A stretch of DNA of 64,000 bases from JAQBVV01 sp965249205 (GCA_965249205.1 CBDFLL010000006.1:1736001-1800000), one strand, 5' to 3'; shown: positions 53,399-62,248, counted from the stretch's first letter. Numbers and translations: made by a program. Notes: a model not told the origin generated them from the letters alone.

Positions 53399-53600
53399 CA
53401 CACCTTCTCGTGCGCAGGCCTCGGCTTCGGGGTACCCGCAAATACCGCTCGTCCCTCGTCCCGTAGCCCGCGCGAGGCTGCCGCCAGGACAACCACGAAC
53501 AGCGGCAGAGCCGGGAGGAGCGGCGTCCGCGCCGGGACTCCCAAGGAGAGGGGGCTGAGAATCATGATGGCCAGGTACCGCCGGAGCGTTGATTCTGGGT
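53398..53600 (-). pseudogene. Remnant C-terminus of a second GT2 gene
   Basis: In the frame whose stop couples to the ABC start, RYLAIMILSPLSLGVPART continues into TPLLPALPLFVVVLAAA. This resembles LVVAILGVISLIGLAWTP and TPLFLALPLFMLALAAP inside the adjacent GT2 protein. DNA similarity is also visible between 53520-53575 and 54410-54480. I infer a duplicated GT2 gene of which only this piece remains, now joined out of frame to the end of the intact GT2. Confidence 0.55.
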
Positions 53601-55742
53601 CGCTTGGAGCGTCGCCCGCAAGGCCCGGCCACGAGGCGCGACTGGATCGAGCGAAGCCTGTCGCGTGAAAAGTGGCGGCCTCGAATCCTCCGGAGCGGTC
53701 GAGAGCACTGGCTCGGAGACGTCCGCACTCCCGGGGTTCACGATTTCGGCTCTCTTGCCCTCCTGTGGGCCGAGCCCACACTTTGCCGCCGCGTCCAGAA
53801 TGGCCCCCATGGTGGCGGCGCACTCCTGGACGGATGCCAACGCCAGAATATCCCCGAGCAATCCGAACTCGACAGCCGCGTACGATGTGCCGCTGAAGCC
53901 GGCCAGCATCGCAAGCAGGACGAAAATCAGCGCGGGCGCCCACGCGAATGGAGCAATGCGGGGCCACGCCTTCAACCGCACCAGCTGCGTACCGGAACCG
54001 CTGTCTTCGAAAGCCATGAGAAGACGGGAACTGCCAAAGAGCCCGCCGCGCACTTCGAGATCCCACGAGTCCCAGACGTTACCGAGGAGCACCACGGCGC
54101 CGGTGGACCGAAGAGCCTCGTCGAATGCCGTCAGATGTGCCTCCGGGGGCTGCCAGTCTGTCACGCAAATGGGCAGCGTCCGAGGCAGTGGCCATGACAT
54201 TCGCCTGGGACCTCGCTTTCGCCAGAGCGTTAGGCCGTGTTTTAGGCGTCCACGGAGGCGTGCCAGTGGCTGCACAAGGTGAAAGAGCGCCACTGTGGCC
54301 CGGGCCCTGAGACGCCCCACGCCTGACGTGGAGTTTGCCATCGAGAGGTCTGCGGTACTCGACCACGCTTGAACGACGGGCGCCGCCAGCGCGAGCATGA
54401 AAAGCGGCAGGGCCAAGAAGAGCGGCGTCCACGCTAGTCCGATCAAGGAGATGACGCCGAGAATCGCGACCACCAGATGCCACTCCGGCATGAGCGGCAG
54501 CGCGCGGAGCATCCCGGGCTGGGACTCCGCGAGCACCTGAAACGGGGCGAGGCCCCAGGTGCCCTGATAGACACGATCAGCCTCCCCGATCGGCAGCGCG
54601 AGGCCTCTGCCGTACAAACGTCCGGCCCATGTGAGATGGCCGGCGACGTTGTACCTTCCGGGCCATTTGCGCTCGAGCAGGGCCTCCGCTCGACCGTAGC
54701 CGACCTGCTGACGCCAATATGTACCGATCGAGTCCCTGTGATGATGCCAGACCATCGCGGCGTGGCTGAATCCAAGCGTCCAACCCCGCTCCTGCAACCG
54801 CCAGCAGACGTCCACGTCATCGCCGGCAGTGAGAAACTGAGGGTCGAAACCGCCAATCGCCTTCAGGGCACTGACGCGGAACGCCATCGAACAGCCGGGA
54901 ATGTGCTCTGCCTCACGATCCGACAGCAGCACGTGCACCGGTCCGCCAGGAGCGTTGGCCACGCAGTCCGCGATCCAGCCATCCCCCGCGGGCGCGATGT
55001 TCCACCCGCCGATTCCGGCGTGCGAGGTTGTTTCGAACTCGGCGGCGAGGTACTTCAGCCAGTGCGGGTCAGGTCGCGCGTCGCCGTCGGTATACGCAAT
55101 GATTTCCCCGGTTGCCGCCTCGAGTCCGACATTGCGTGCCAAGCTCAACCCCTGGTTCGGGGTGCGAATCAGGCGGAAATCGTACTCAGCCACGATGGCT
55201 GCGGTGTCGTCGGTCGACCCATCATCGACGACGATGACCTCGAAATCCGGATAGTCGAGCCTGCGAACGCCCTCGCAGCAGTCGCGGACTGTCGCTCCAC
55301 CGTTGTAGATGCACACCGCAACCGAGATGCGAGGCCATGCGCGGTCACCTTGGAACGGGACGTCGGAAAAGGCTTTCTGGACGGCCGTGAGAGCAGCCTT
55401 CGGCCGACGCTCGCGATCGGTGAGGCCGAATTCCCAGTCGTCGACGTCGGCGCCACCGCGATACCACTCGTCCGTCCACGAGAACACAAAGGCGCCGCAG
55501 CAACCGGACGCGAAGGTCGTGCGGACCTGCCAGTCGAGCGCGCTCGCCTGTGCAGCTTCACCGTTGCGGTAGCTGTCGAGACCGAGCTCGCTCATCAGGA
55601 GCGGACGGTCTCTGGCAATATTCTGCAGGCGCCCGAGATACGCGTAAAGCCGATCCTCTGATTCGAGGTAGACGTTAAACGAGACGAAATCCAGGAACGG
55701 GAGCCGAAGGTACTCGGTAGAGGGGTAATTGACGTACGTGAC
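53562..55742 (-). CDS. Glycosidase (C-terminal half)-GT2 fusion, 3' part of an IS-split gene
   Basis: The first 125 or so residues from the IS junction are the C-terminal half of a TIM-barrel glycosidase (clan GH-A, GH2/GH5-like), with the nucleophile glutamate in LLMSELGLDSY and the barrel end FVFSWTDEWYRGG. A GT2 domain follows: VAVCIYNGGATVRDCCEGV, VVDDGSTDDT, YTDGDARPD and GDDVDVCWRLQERGW. Two membrane regions then come before a C-terminal domain. The first ATG available is at 55595 (677 aa). The gene begins on the other side of the IS630 element, at 57768. The last 50 or so residues may be affected by fusion with the downstream remnant. Confidence 0.85.
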   Translation of the reverse strand, partial: VTYVNYPSTEYLRLPFLDFVSFNVYLESEDRLYAYLGRLQNIARDRPLLMSELGLDSYRNGEAAQASALDWQVRTTFASGCCGAFVFSWTDEWYRGGADVDDWEFGLTDRERRPKAALTAVQKAFSDVPFQGDRAWPRISVAVCIYNGGATVRDCCEGVRRLDYPDFEVIVVDDGSTDDTAAIVAEYDFRLIRTPNQGLSLARNVGLEAATGEIIAYTDGDARPDPHWLKYLAAEFETTSHAGIGGWNIAPAGDGWIADCVANAPGGPVHVLLSDREAEHIPGCSMAFRVSALKAIGGFDPQFLTAGDDVDVCWRLQERGWTLGFSHAAMVWHHHRDSIGTYWRQQVGYGRAEALLERKWPGRYNVAGHLTWAGRLYGRGLALPIGEADRVYQGTWGLAPFQVLAESQPGMLRALPLMPEWHLVVAILGVISLIGLAWTPLFLALPLFMLALAAPVVQAWSSTADLSMANSTSGVGRLRARATVALFHLVQPLARLRGRLKHGLTLWRKRGPRRMSWPLPRTLPICVTDWQPPEAHLTAFDEALRSTGAVVLLGNVWDSWDLEVRGGLFGSSRLLMAFEDSGSGTQLVRLKAWPRIAPFAWAPALIFVLLAMLAGFSGTSYAAVEFGLLGDILALASVQECAATMGAILDAAAKCGLGPQEGKRAEIVNPGSADVSEPVLSTAPEDSRPPLFTRQASLDPVAPRGRALRATLQATQNQRSGGTWPS

Positions 55743-56056
55743 TAGTACCCCGTCTCAGTGATTTTGATCGGTTGGAGGGGGGGTAGCTCATCTGCCGCCA
55801 GTAACAGCCTGATCGTCCGGGGCTGCCGTGGGACGCGGCTGATAAGCCCGCGCCGCTCCAGCGCGACGATCATGCCGTGGACCGTGGGGGGAGTGACCTG
55901 AAAGAACCGTTGGAAGTCGACTTCGGCCGGCGGCTCCCGGTGGAGTAACGCGTAGGTGTGGATGAAGGCCAGATACTGGCCTTGCTTCGCCGTGAAGTGT
56001 GGGGCCGGACGACTGGACACGGGATCGGCAGTGTGATCCAAGATATCCATGAACAT
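55742..56056 (-). CDS. LexA-like winged-helix protein carried by the IS630 element
   Basis: 104 aa, similar to the DNA-binding domain of LexA: TAKQGQYLAFIHTYALLHRE, PPAEVDFQRFFQVTPPTVHG and VALERRGLISRVPRQPRTIRL. There is no autoprotease domain. It is divergent from the transposase, and a second in-frame Met at 56050 shares CATG with the transposase start. The stop TAG is formed by the target TA plus the next flanking base, so the C-terminus depends on the insertion site. It may repress its own and the transposase promoter. That role is inference. Confidence 0.7.
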   Translation of the reverse strand: MFMDILDHTADPVSSRPAPHFTAKQGQYLAFIHTYALLHREPPAEVDFQRFFQVTPPTVHGMIVALERRGLISRVPRQPRTIRLLLAADELPPLQPIKITETGY

Positions 56057-57212
56057 ACGCTATCGCGTGACGCTGACGCTCGAAGAAGGGCACCACCTGC
56101 AGGCGCTGACCCGCGGCGGCACCCGGGCCGCGCGCCAGATCAAACGGGCACAGATTCTCCTCGCCGCCGACGCCCAGGTCCCCGACGAACGGATTGCGGC
56201 AGACATCGGGGTCGGCACCTCGACGGTGTATCGGACCAAGCAGCATTTCGTCGAAGACGGCTTGACGCGCGCGCTCATCGAAACGGCCCGGCCCGGTGCA
56301 CCGCGGAAGCTCAGCGCCGGCGATGAAGCCCGCCTGGTCGCGGTGGCCTGCTCCGCGCCCCCGGCCGGCCGGGCGCACTGGACGCTGGAGTTGCTGGCCG
56401 GCGCATTGGTCCGCCTCACCACGCACGAGACCCTGTCGAGCGCCACGGTGGGACGCCGGCTGGCCGACATGAAACTGAAGCCGTGGCGGGAGAAGAGGTG
56501 GTGCATTCCGACGGTCAACGCCGAGTACGTGGCGCGCATGGAAGACGTCCTCGCACTCTACGCCGAGGCGCCGACCCCCCGGCGACCGGTGGTCTGCTTC
56601 GATGAAACGCCCCGACAACTAATCGGGGACGCGCGTGTCCCCATCCGGGCCGAGCCGGGGAAGCCCAGACGGGTCGACTATGAGTACGTGCGCAACGGCA
56701 CCGCGAACGTGTTCCTGTTTGTGGACGTGCACCGCCCCTGGCGCCACGCCAAGGTCACTGACCACCGGACGTGCGTCGACTTTGCCGAGTGCATGCGCGA
56801 TCTCGTGGACGAGCATTACCCGGAGGCCGAGCGAATCCAGGTGGTGCTGGACAACTTGTCGACCCATTCCGCGGCCGCGCTTTATCAGACCTTCGCACCC
56901 GCTGAGGCCCGACGGATCCTTACGCGGCTCGACTTCCACTACACGCCGAAACACGCCAGCTGGCTCAACATGGTCGAGATCGAGATCGGGGTGATGGTCC
57001 AGCAATGCCTCGATCGGCGTATCCCGGACAAGGCCACGCTTGTCACCGAGGTCGCTGCCTGGGAGCAGCGGCGCAATGCCGAGCAGGCGGGCATCAACTG
57101 GTTGTTCACCGTCGACCGGGCCCGCACGAAGATGGGCCGCGTGTATCCGCAGCCCGCCAGGCGCGCGAAGGCCGCCGCGTGAACCGGTCAGAACCACTGC
57201 GACGAGGTACTA
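55743..57212 (+). mobile_element. IS630-family element with passenger regulator
   Basis: The element is 55745-57210 (1466 bp) between TA target copies at 55743-55744 and 57211-57212. Inverted ends of 29 bases (55745-55773 and 57182-57210, GTACCYCGTCKCAGTG core) have about five mismatches. TA duplication is typical of IS630/Tc1-mariner elements. It carries a transposase and, divergently, a LexA-like winged-helix gene. It sits at CTAG inside the glycosidase-GT2 gene; excision with one TA regenerates GLVTYVNYPSTEY across the junction. Confidence 0.93.
56049..57182 (+). CDS. IS630-family transposase
   Basis: 377 aa. An N-terminal HTH (AADIGVGTSTVYRTKQHFVE, about 50-70) precedes the DDE domain: VVCFDETPRQL (first Asp region), VVLDNLSTHS (second Asp) and HASWLNMVEIEIG (Glu). 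Undamaged from start to stop. The gene ends inside the right inverted repeat. Confidence 0.95.
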   Translation: MNIRYRVTLTLEEGHHLQALTRGGTRAARQIKRAQILLAADAQVPDERIAADIGVGTSTVYRTKQHFVEDGLTRALIETARPGAPRKLSAGDEARLVAVACSAPPAGRAHWTLELLAGALVRLTTHETLSSATVGRRLADMKLKPWREKRWCIPTVNAEYVARMEDVLALYAEAPTPRRPVVCFDETPRQLIGDARVPIRAEPGKPRRVDYEYVRNGTANVFLFVDVHRPWRHAKVTDHRTCVDFAECMRDLVDEHYPEAERIQVVLDNLSTHSAAALYQTFAPAEARRILTRLDFHYTPKHASWLNMVEIEIGVMVQQCLDRRIPDKATLVTEVAAWEQRRNAEQAGINWLFTVDRARTKMGRVYPQPARRAKAAA

Positions 57213-57768
57213 GACCCTCCGGATCCTCACGCTTCACGACGTTGTACAGGCGTTTGAGATACCGCTCGACGGTCTCGCGGCCGAGCCAGCGAACCATCGA
57301 AGCCGTGATTTCGTTGCCCAGCGCATAACACAGGAGTGCGGGGTGCCCGGCGCAGGTCCGGACCTTGGTTCTGATGAGTTCGTCGATGTCTGGTCCCTCG
57401 TCGGGATCCGCAAGATATCCCGAGTATTGCTCGGCCGACAAGCCGACCATGACGCGCAGCCCGTGGCGTGCGGCAACGTCGAGGAGGTGACGCGGCGGCA
57501 GGGTATGCGGAATGCGGACGGTGTTGAAACCGGCCTGGGCCATCTGTGCGAAATCGCGATCGATGACGGCCACGTCCTGATACTCGCGCTGCAATTCGTC
57601 CGGACGAAACGCACCATACGTCGCTCCACGTACCCAGAGCTTGCTCGATCCGACCCAGAGGAACTTGCCACATGCCCGCGGGCGACCGACATGAACGCCC
57701 TCGATCGGCGTTGGCAGATCAGCGGTGTGGGTGTCGGCAGGGGCGTAGGCGAGTTCGTCTGCAGACAT
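57213..57768 (-). pseudogene. N-terminal half of the split glycosidase-GT2 gene
   Basis: 185 codons from ATG 57768, running to the IS630 insertion at the TA 57211-57212. The TIM-barrel start is clear: FLWVGSSKLWVRGATYGAF (in parts), FAQMAQAGFNTVRIPHTLP, DVAARHGLRVMVGL and the acid/base glutamate in CYALGNEITASMV. The nucleophile glutamate lies in the other fragment. Read alone, the frame continues into the IS as an Arg-rich tail stopping at 57106. The intact ancestor would be about 912-919 aa, with the glycosidase leading into GT2. Confidence 0.85.
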
Positions 57769-57965
57769 GGTATTCAGGCGACCGCACAAAGGAGACGTTC
57801 AAGATCGGTCATTACCTCACGGTTGCGAACAGTCGTCGTCGTACTGGAATTGCCTGGTTGCACGAAGGGTGCTCGCGCAACGGCGTTTCAGAGGGGACCT
57901 ACATATTACCCCCTTACGGGAAGATGTTGCAAGGACGCACCACGTGCCTGCAATTCTGCACGATT

Positions 57966-58040
57966 CTTGAAAGCTCAAGCTTCCCGCATCGTGGGCTGGC
58001 GCGTGTTGGTTTCGATGCGCACCGACTTCGTGCTCGACGC
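57966..58040 (+). pseudogene. Remnant of an IS3-family transposase
   Basis: The reading ASRIVGWRVLVSMRTDFVLDAV matches the typical IS3-family OrfB segment after the third catalytic region (R-I-V-G-W-R-V...M-R-T-D-F-V-L-D-A). Flanking sequence in all frames lacks the rest of the gene. It lies in the 285-base gap between the glycosidase fragment and the Kef-type gene; nothing else was recognised there. Confidence 0.6.
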
Positions 58041-58053
58041 GGTGAAAGTGGTA

Positions 58054-60093
58054 TCACTCGCGTTGGCCCGCCGCCTGGGTGCCACCAAGGGCGGGAATCG
58101 TATCCGGAACGCCAGGTGTGCCTCCTCCGGAGCGGAACAGCGTCATCGCACGGTTCAGGCTGTCGGGGTCGCCGACGAGTACGACCGTATCACCGACCTC
58201 GTAGCAAAAAGTAGGGTCTCGCTGGTAGATAGGCTCGCCGTCGCGCACAACGGCTATCTGCACCACACCGGTCCGGCGACGCAGCTCCAGGGACGTCGGA
58301 CTTGCTCCGACGGCCACCGCCCCCTCCTCGATCTCGATCAACTCCAGTACCTCGTGAATCCTGAGGTGCTTCAGCGCGTCAAGCTTGAGGTCCGGTGGCG
58401 TCGTTCCACGCAAGAGCCCGTAGTGCTCCGTTCTCACCGACTCCACTTCGCGCCAGATCCGGTTGATCGGGATTTCGTAGCTCTCGAGCGCCTTGGCGAA
58501 CAGCGCCAGTGATGCTTCGAACTCCTCGACGACGACATCGGTCGACCCGAGTGTCATCAGCTCGTCCAGCCCGCGGACATAGCGGGTGCGCACCAGAATA
58601 CGGACCGAAGGGTTGATGTCGCGGGCCAGGGCCACACCCCGTCGTTCGTCGATCGGTGAGGAGATGGTGAACACGATGATCCGCGCATGCGCCAGCCGCA
58701 CGTGCTCCAGCACCGCGTGTCTCGTGCCATCGCCAAACACCACGGAAATACCGTCCTCCCGGGCACGCCTCACGAGTTCGGCGTTCGCCTCGACGACCAG
58801 GCACGAGATGCCAGCTGCCTCCAGCACACGTGCAAGATACCGACCCGCCAGGCCGTAGCCGACGATGATCGTGTGATCGCGGAGTGCCTCGACGACTGGT
58901 GACCGGTCGGTCGGCTCTGTCCTCCCGAGCCATGCCGCGAGCCGCTCGGCAGCAGGACGGGAGAGCCTGATCAAAAAAGGCGTCGCCATCATGGACAGCA
59001 CGGCCGCAGTGAGAAAGACCTGGTAGTCGCCGGTGCGGAACAAGCCGAGCGGCAACCCGACCGCCGCCAGCACGAAGGAAAACTCACCGATCTGTGCCAG
59101 GCTGAGGCCGCTGATCAGCGCGGTTTTCAGGACTCCGCCGACCGCAAGTACGCTGCCTGCCACGAAGACCACTTTGAGCACGAACAGCACGCTTGCCAGG
59201 GCCACCAACATGAAGAACTGGTCGAGCACCGTTGGAATGTCGAGCAGCATCCCGAGTGACGTAAAGAAGATGCCACTGAAGAGCGCGCGGAAAGGGAGGA
59301 CATCCGACAGCGCCTGAAGGCCGTACTCCGATTCCGAGATGATGAGTCCCGCGATGAACGCTCCGATCGCGATGGAAAACCCGGCCGCTGAGGCCACGAG
59401 GGTCGCTCCGATACCGAAGAAGCCGATACACAGCGTGAAGAGTTCGCGATCGCGAAAAAGCACGACTCGATCCAGGGTCCACTTGACGACCAGGCGCCCC
59501 CCCATCACCAGCACCGTCATGATGGCCAGCCCGCGGCCCAGTTCCAGGGTCAGGGTCGTCCATTGCGCATCGCCAGCCTCGGCCAGAAGCGGGAGCAGCA
59601 GAATGAGCGGCAGGACACACAGATCCTGAAACACCAGAATCGAGAGAACGGACCGCCCGTGTGGCGTGTCGAGCTCCGCACGATCGGCATAGGCCTTGGT
59701 CACGATGGCCGTCGAGGACATGGCGACCAGCGCACCGTAGAACAACGCCTGGGTCAGCTGGATCCCTACGGCGAGTGCGAGGGCTGTGATACACGCGAGT
59801 GTCGCTCCGACCTGGAGCCCACCCCCGATAAACACCGAGCGGGCCCATTGGCGCACATGCGAGAGGGACAGTTCCAGACCGACCGCGAACAGCAACAGCG
59901 CCACGCCGAGTTCAGACAGCGTCTCGATCTGGTCAGGTCCGTCGATCAGCGCAAGACCGTACGGGCCGACGACAAATCCGGCTACGAAGAACCCGACCAG
60001 CGGCGGAGCGTTGACGCGGTGCGCCAGCGCAACGATCGGAATGGCAAGGCCGATCAGCAGCAACAGGTCGCGGAGGAGTCCGAGTTCCGGCAT
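58054..60093 (-). CDS. Kef-type monovalent cation:proton antiporter (CPA2) with RCK domains
   Basis: 679 aa. The first 390 residues form the 12-13 helix Na+/H+-exchanger domain with GVALLLFAVGLELSL and the FQDLCVLP region. An RCK-N Rossmann domain (HTIIVGYGLAGRYLARVL) and an RCK-C domain (about 560-660, ending EVGDTVVLVGDP) follow. It probably effluxes K+ or Na+ in exchange for H+ under nucleotide or thiol control. The start MPELGLLRDLLLLIGLAIP is normal for the family. The C-terminal 20 residues are a Gly-rich tail. Confidence 0.93.
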   Translation of the reverse strand: MPELGLLRDLLLLIGLAIPIVALAHRVNAPPLVGFFVAGFVVGPYGLALIDGPDQIETLSELGVALLLFAVGLELSLSHVRQWARSVFIGGGLQVGATLACITALALAVGIQLTQALFYGALVAMSSTAIVTKAYADRAELDTPHGRSVLSILVFQDLCVLPLILLLPLLAEAGDAQWTTLTLELGRGLAIMTVLVMGGRLVVKWTLDRVVLFRDRELFTLCIGFFGIGATLVASAAGFSIAIGAFIAGLIISESEYGLQALSDVLPFRALFSGIFFTSLGMLLDIPTVLDQFFMLVALASVLFVLKVVFVAGSVLAVGGVLKTALISGLSLAQIGEFSFVLAAVGLPLGLFRTGDYQVFLTAAVLSMMATPFLIRLSRPAAERLAAWLGRTEPTDRSPVVEALRDHTIIVGYGLAGRYLARVLEAAGISCLVVEANAELVRRAREDGISVVFGDGTRHAVLEHVRLAHARIIVFTISSPIDERRGVALARDINPSVRILVRTRYVRGLDELMTLGSTDVVVEEFEASLALFAKALESYEIPINRIWREVESVRTEHYGLLRGTTPPDLKLDALKHLRIHEVLELIEIEEGAVAVGASPTSLELRRRTGVVQIAVVRDGEPIYQRDPTFCYEVGDTVVLVGDPDSLNRAMTLFRSGGGTPGVPDTIPALGGTQAAGQRE

Positions 60094-60333
60094 GGGTTGG
60101 GTTCGCGTCCTTCACGCGGGACGACCATTCTAGCCGGTGAGCCAGGTCCTCTCGTTGTTTTGGGGGCGTGCAAACGGATCACGCGTACCAGCGCCCTTGG
60201 CTTGATCCCCTCTCCGAATCGGCTCAGCGAACAAGTTCGTGAGCGTTGTTCGCAAGTAGCGTGGCGTGCCGGCCCCACGATAGGTGCCGATCAGGCCCCG
60301 CCCGGGACGACGAGCGCGGATTTCAACTTGTAC

Positions 60334-61636
60334 CTAGCAGGCTGCTGAAGAACCCGGGTGATCGGGCCGTTTTCTAAGGATCATGCGAGTCACCACCGAC
60401 CGACAACGGTGCGCACGGCTGTGCGCTGGCCCCGATCAAGGGGCCGGCGACACGCGCGGCCGGTGATCAGGGACACCTCGCCTCCAGATTCCGCAGCCGG
60501 ACCAAGTTATAGACCGTGGCGGCGAAGGTAAGCTGCCAATCCACGAGGGCGACACCGCGATGCCGGAGTTTGCGCAAGCCGCCGACGGTCTTCATCCAGC
60601 CAAAGACCTGTTCTACGAGTTTCCGTTTCCGCTGACTGACGTGATAGCCCGCATGCCGCGTGGTCCGGCCATCGATCGCACTCCAGCGGACCTTCTGAGC
60701 AACGTGGGGCGTGACGGCCCGGATACGGACAGCGGCCACAAAGCTTGCCACATCGTAGCCCTTGTCCGCCCCGACCGTGCTGCCCGGCGGCGCGCTGGCC
60801 TCCAGCAACAGCGCCGCTGCCTCGCGTTCGGCGGTCCCCGTCGCGTGAGTCGCGCAGACGTTGGCGACAAGTCCCTGTCGATTGTCCAGCAGCACGTGGC
60901 CCAGATACGCCAGCTTGGCTTCCTTCCCCTGGCCCTTCCGAGGCAGCATCGCCTCCGGATCGGTCGTCGACTGGTGCGTGTCGTTGCGCCGCCGCTCCCC
61001 GTGGAAGTTGACCGTGGGATTCCCGGGGTCATCGGGCGGGTCGCTCTCCGCCGCGTCCCGGCACCGAAAGCTCTTCAGGCTGGCCCACGCTTCCAATTGG
61101 GTCCCATCCACAGTGAAGTGTTCGTCCGAGAGCAGCCCGGCCGCCCGCGCGTGGGCCTGCACCGCATCAAAGAAGGCGGCCGCGATATCGCCCGCCAGCA
61201 GCCGGTCGCGATTCTTGGTAAACGTGGTGGGATGCCAAACCGGGTCGTCCAAATTCAAGCCCACGAACCAGCGGAACAGCAGGTTGTAATTGAGCTCTTC
61301 CATCAGCAGTCGCTCGCTCCGCACCGTGTAGAGCACCTGCAGCAACAACGCGCGCAGCAGCTGTTCCGGCGGGATCGACGGACGCCCTGTGTTGGCGTAC
61401 AGGCCGGCGAACCTGCGCGACATCGTTCTCAGCGCTTCGTCCGTCAGCGCGCGAACCGCGCGGAGCGGATGGTCGGCTGGCACGCGCTGTTCCGGCGACA
61501 GGTAGCTGAACATGTGAGTGCTTTGCTCATCGTGTCCGCGCATGATGGGGCTCCCTTCAGCGGTGTTGGGAGCATGGTAGTACGCCGGGATCGATCTGTC
61601 GATCCCATTTCACGGAGTTTTTCAGCAGCCTGCTAG
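60334..61636 (-). mobile_element. IS5-family element, copy 3 (intact)
   Basis: 1303 bp with 16-base perfect inverted ends (CTAGCAGGCTGCTGAA at 60334-60349 and its complement at 61621-61636). If the CTAG at each end is the duplicated target, the element proper is 60338-61632. It retains the 12 bases (GTGCGC-flanked, near 60408-60425) deleted in copy 2 and an uninterrupted transposase. It is in direct orientation with copies 1 and 2. Confidence 0.95.
60467..61543 (-). CDS. IS5-family transposase (intact)
   Basis: 358 aa. DUF772-like N-terminus, then the DDE domain: first Asp in FTVDGTQLEAWAS, second in TVGADKGYDVASF, Glu in KLVEQVFGWMKTVGG. It ends with the normal C-terminus VDWQLTFAATVYNLVRL. 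Start ATG 61543. It is the reference for the truncated copy 1 and the frameshifted copy 2 and is probably the source of their mobility. Confidence 0.96.
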   Translation of the reverse strand: MRGHDEQSTHMFSYLSPEQRVPADHPLRAVRALTDEALRTMSRRFAGLYANTGRPSIPPEQLLRALLLQVLYTVRSERLLMEELNYNLLFRWFVGLNLDDPVWHPTTFTKNRDRLLAGDIAAAFFDAVQAHARAAGLLSDEHFTVDGTQLEAWASLKSFRCRDAAESDPPDDPGNPTVNFHGERRRNDTHQSTTDPEAMLPRKGQGKEAKLAYLGHVLLDNRQGLVANVCATHATGTAEREAAALLLEASAPPGSTVGADKGYDVASFVAAVRIRAVTPHVAQKVRWSAIDGRTTRHAGYHVSQRKRKLVEQVFGWMKTVGGLRKLRHRGVALVDWQLTFAATVYNLVRLRNLEARCP

Positions 61637-61862
61637 GGACTCGGTCGTGGTACTCCTACGGGTAGGAAGGGGCTGAACAGGTGCCCACTCCCTCTGGATT
61701 CGGGTACTGATTGCGGTTACTCGGAGCTACGCGCTCATGAAATCCGCGCGAGCCGGGGGCTGATCCGCGCGGAGATGGCGACACGCGCGGACGTTGGGAG
61801 TATGATGCGGCCGATTCGACCGCTCCACTATTAACCACTGACGACGAATCGGGGGACAGAGT

Positions 61863-62234
61863 ATGGGCGTCAAACGTTGGCACCACACCGTGGCGGCGCT
61901 CGTATTGATCGCCGCGTGCTGGCTGGCGGTGCCGCTGGGGGTCTCAACGCAGATGCCGGCGCCGGCGCCGGTCTCGGGCGACGAGGCGGCCACTCGCGGC
62001 GAGGCTTGGTTCTACCAGCGCTGTTCCCTGTGCCATGTAGGACGCATCGTCAAAGACGAGACCTATCAGCCCATGGCTCCCAGTCTGGAGGGCGTGCTCA
62101 GGGATGCGCCACCCGATCGGGAAAGAGTAGTTCGAGAGCAGATTCAGCGAGGTTCGCTGAGGATGCCGGGGTTCCGCTACAATTTCACGCCGGCAGAGTT
62201 CGACGAGCTGGTGGCGTATCTGAAAACTCTCTAG
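61863..62234 (+). CDS. Exported mono-haem cytochrome c
   Basis: 123 aa with a signal peptide (about 1-29, ending STQ) and one haem site CSLCH (55-59). A methionine ligand candidate lies in SLRMPGFRYNFTP. The domain is the compact class I type and ends DELVAYLKTL. The ATG follows GGGGGACAGAG. The next gene starts 14 bases downstream and also contains a CXXCH, so they probably work together in periplasmic electron transfer. Confidence 0.88.
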   Translation: MGVKRWHHTVAALVLIAACWLAVPLGVSTQMPAPAPVSGDEAATRGEAWFYQRCSLCHVGRIVKDETYQPMAPSLEGVLRDAPPDRERVVREQIQRGSLRMPGFRYNFTPAEFDELVAYLKTL

Positions 62235-62248
62235 CGCCGGGAGGTCCG

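Larger units (their letters stand above)
60311..61752. repeat. Miniature element type B, copy C, interrupted by IS5-like copy 3
   Basis: The left arm (GCGCGGATTTCA at 60314-60325, then TTGTAC) and the right arm (61637-61752, ending TGAAATCCGCGC at 61738-61749) are separated by the IS at 60334-61636. Removing the IS gives about 143 bases, comparable with copy B; GATTGCGGTTACTCGG...GCGCTCA of the right arm matches copy B closely. The IS is thus younger than this repeat. Confidence 0.75.
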
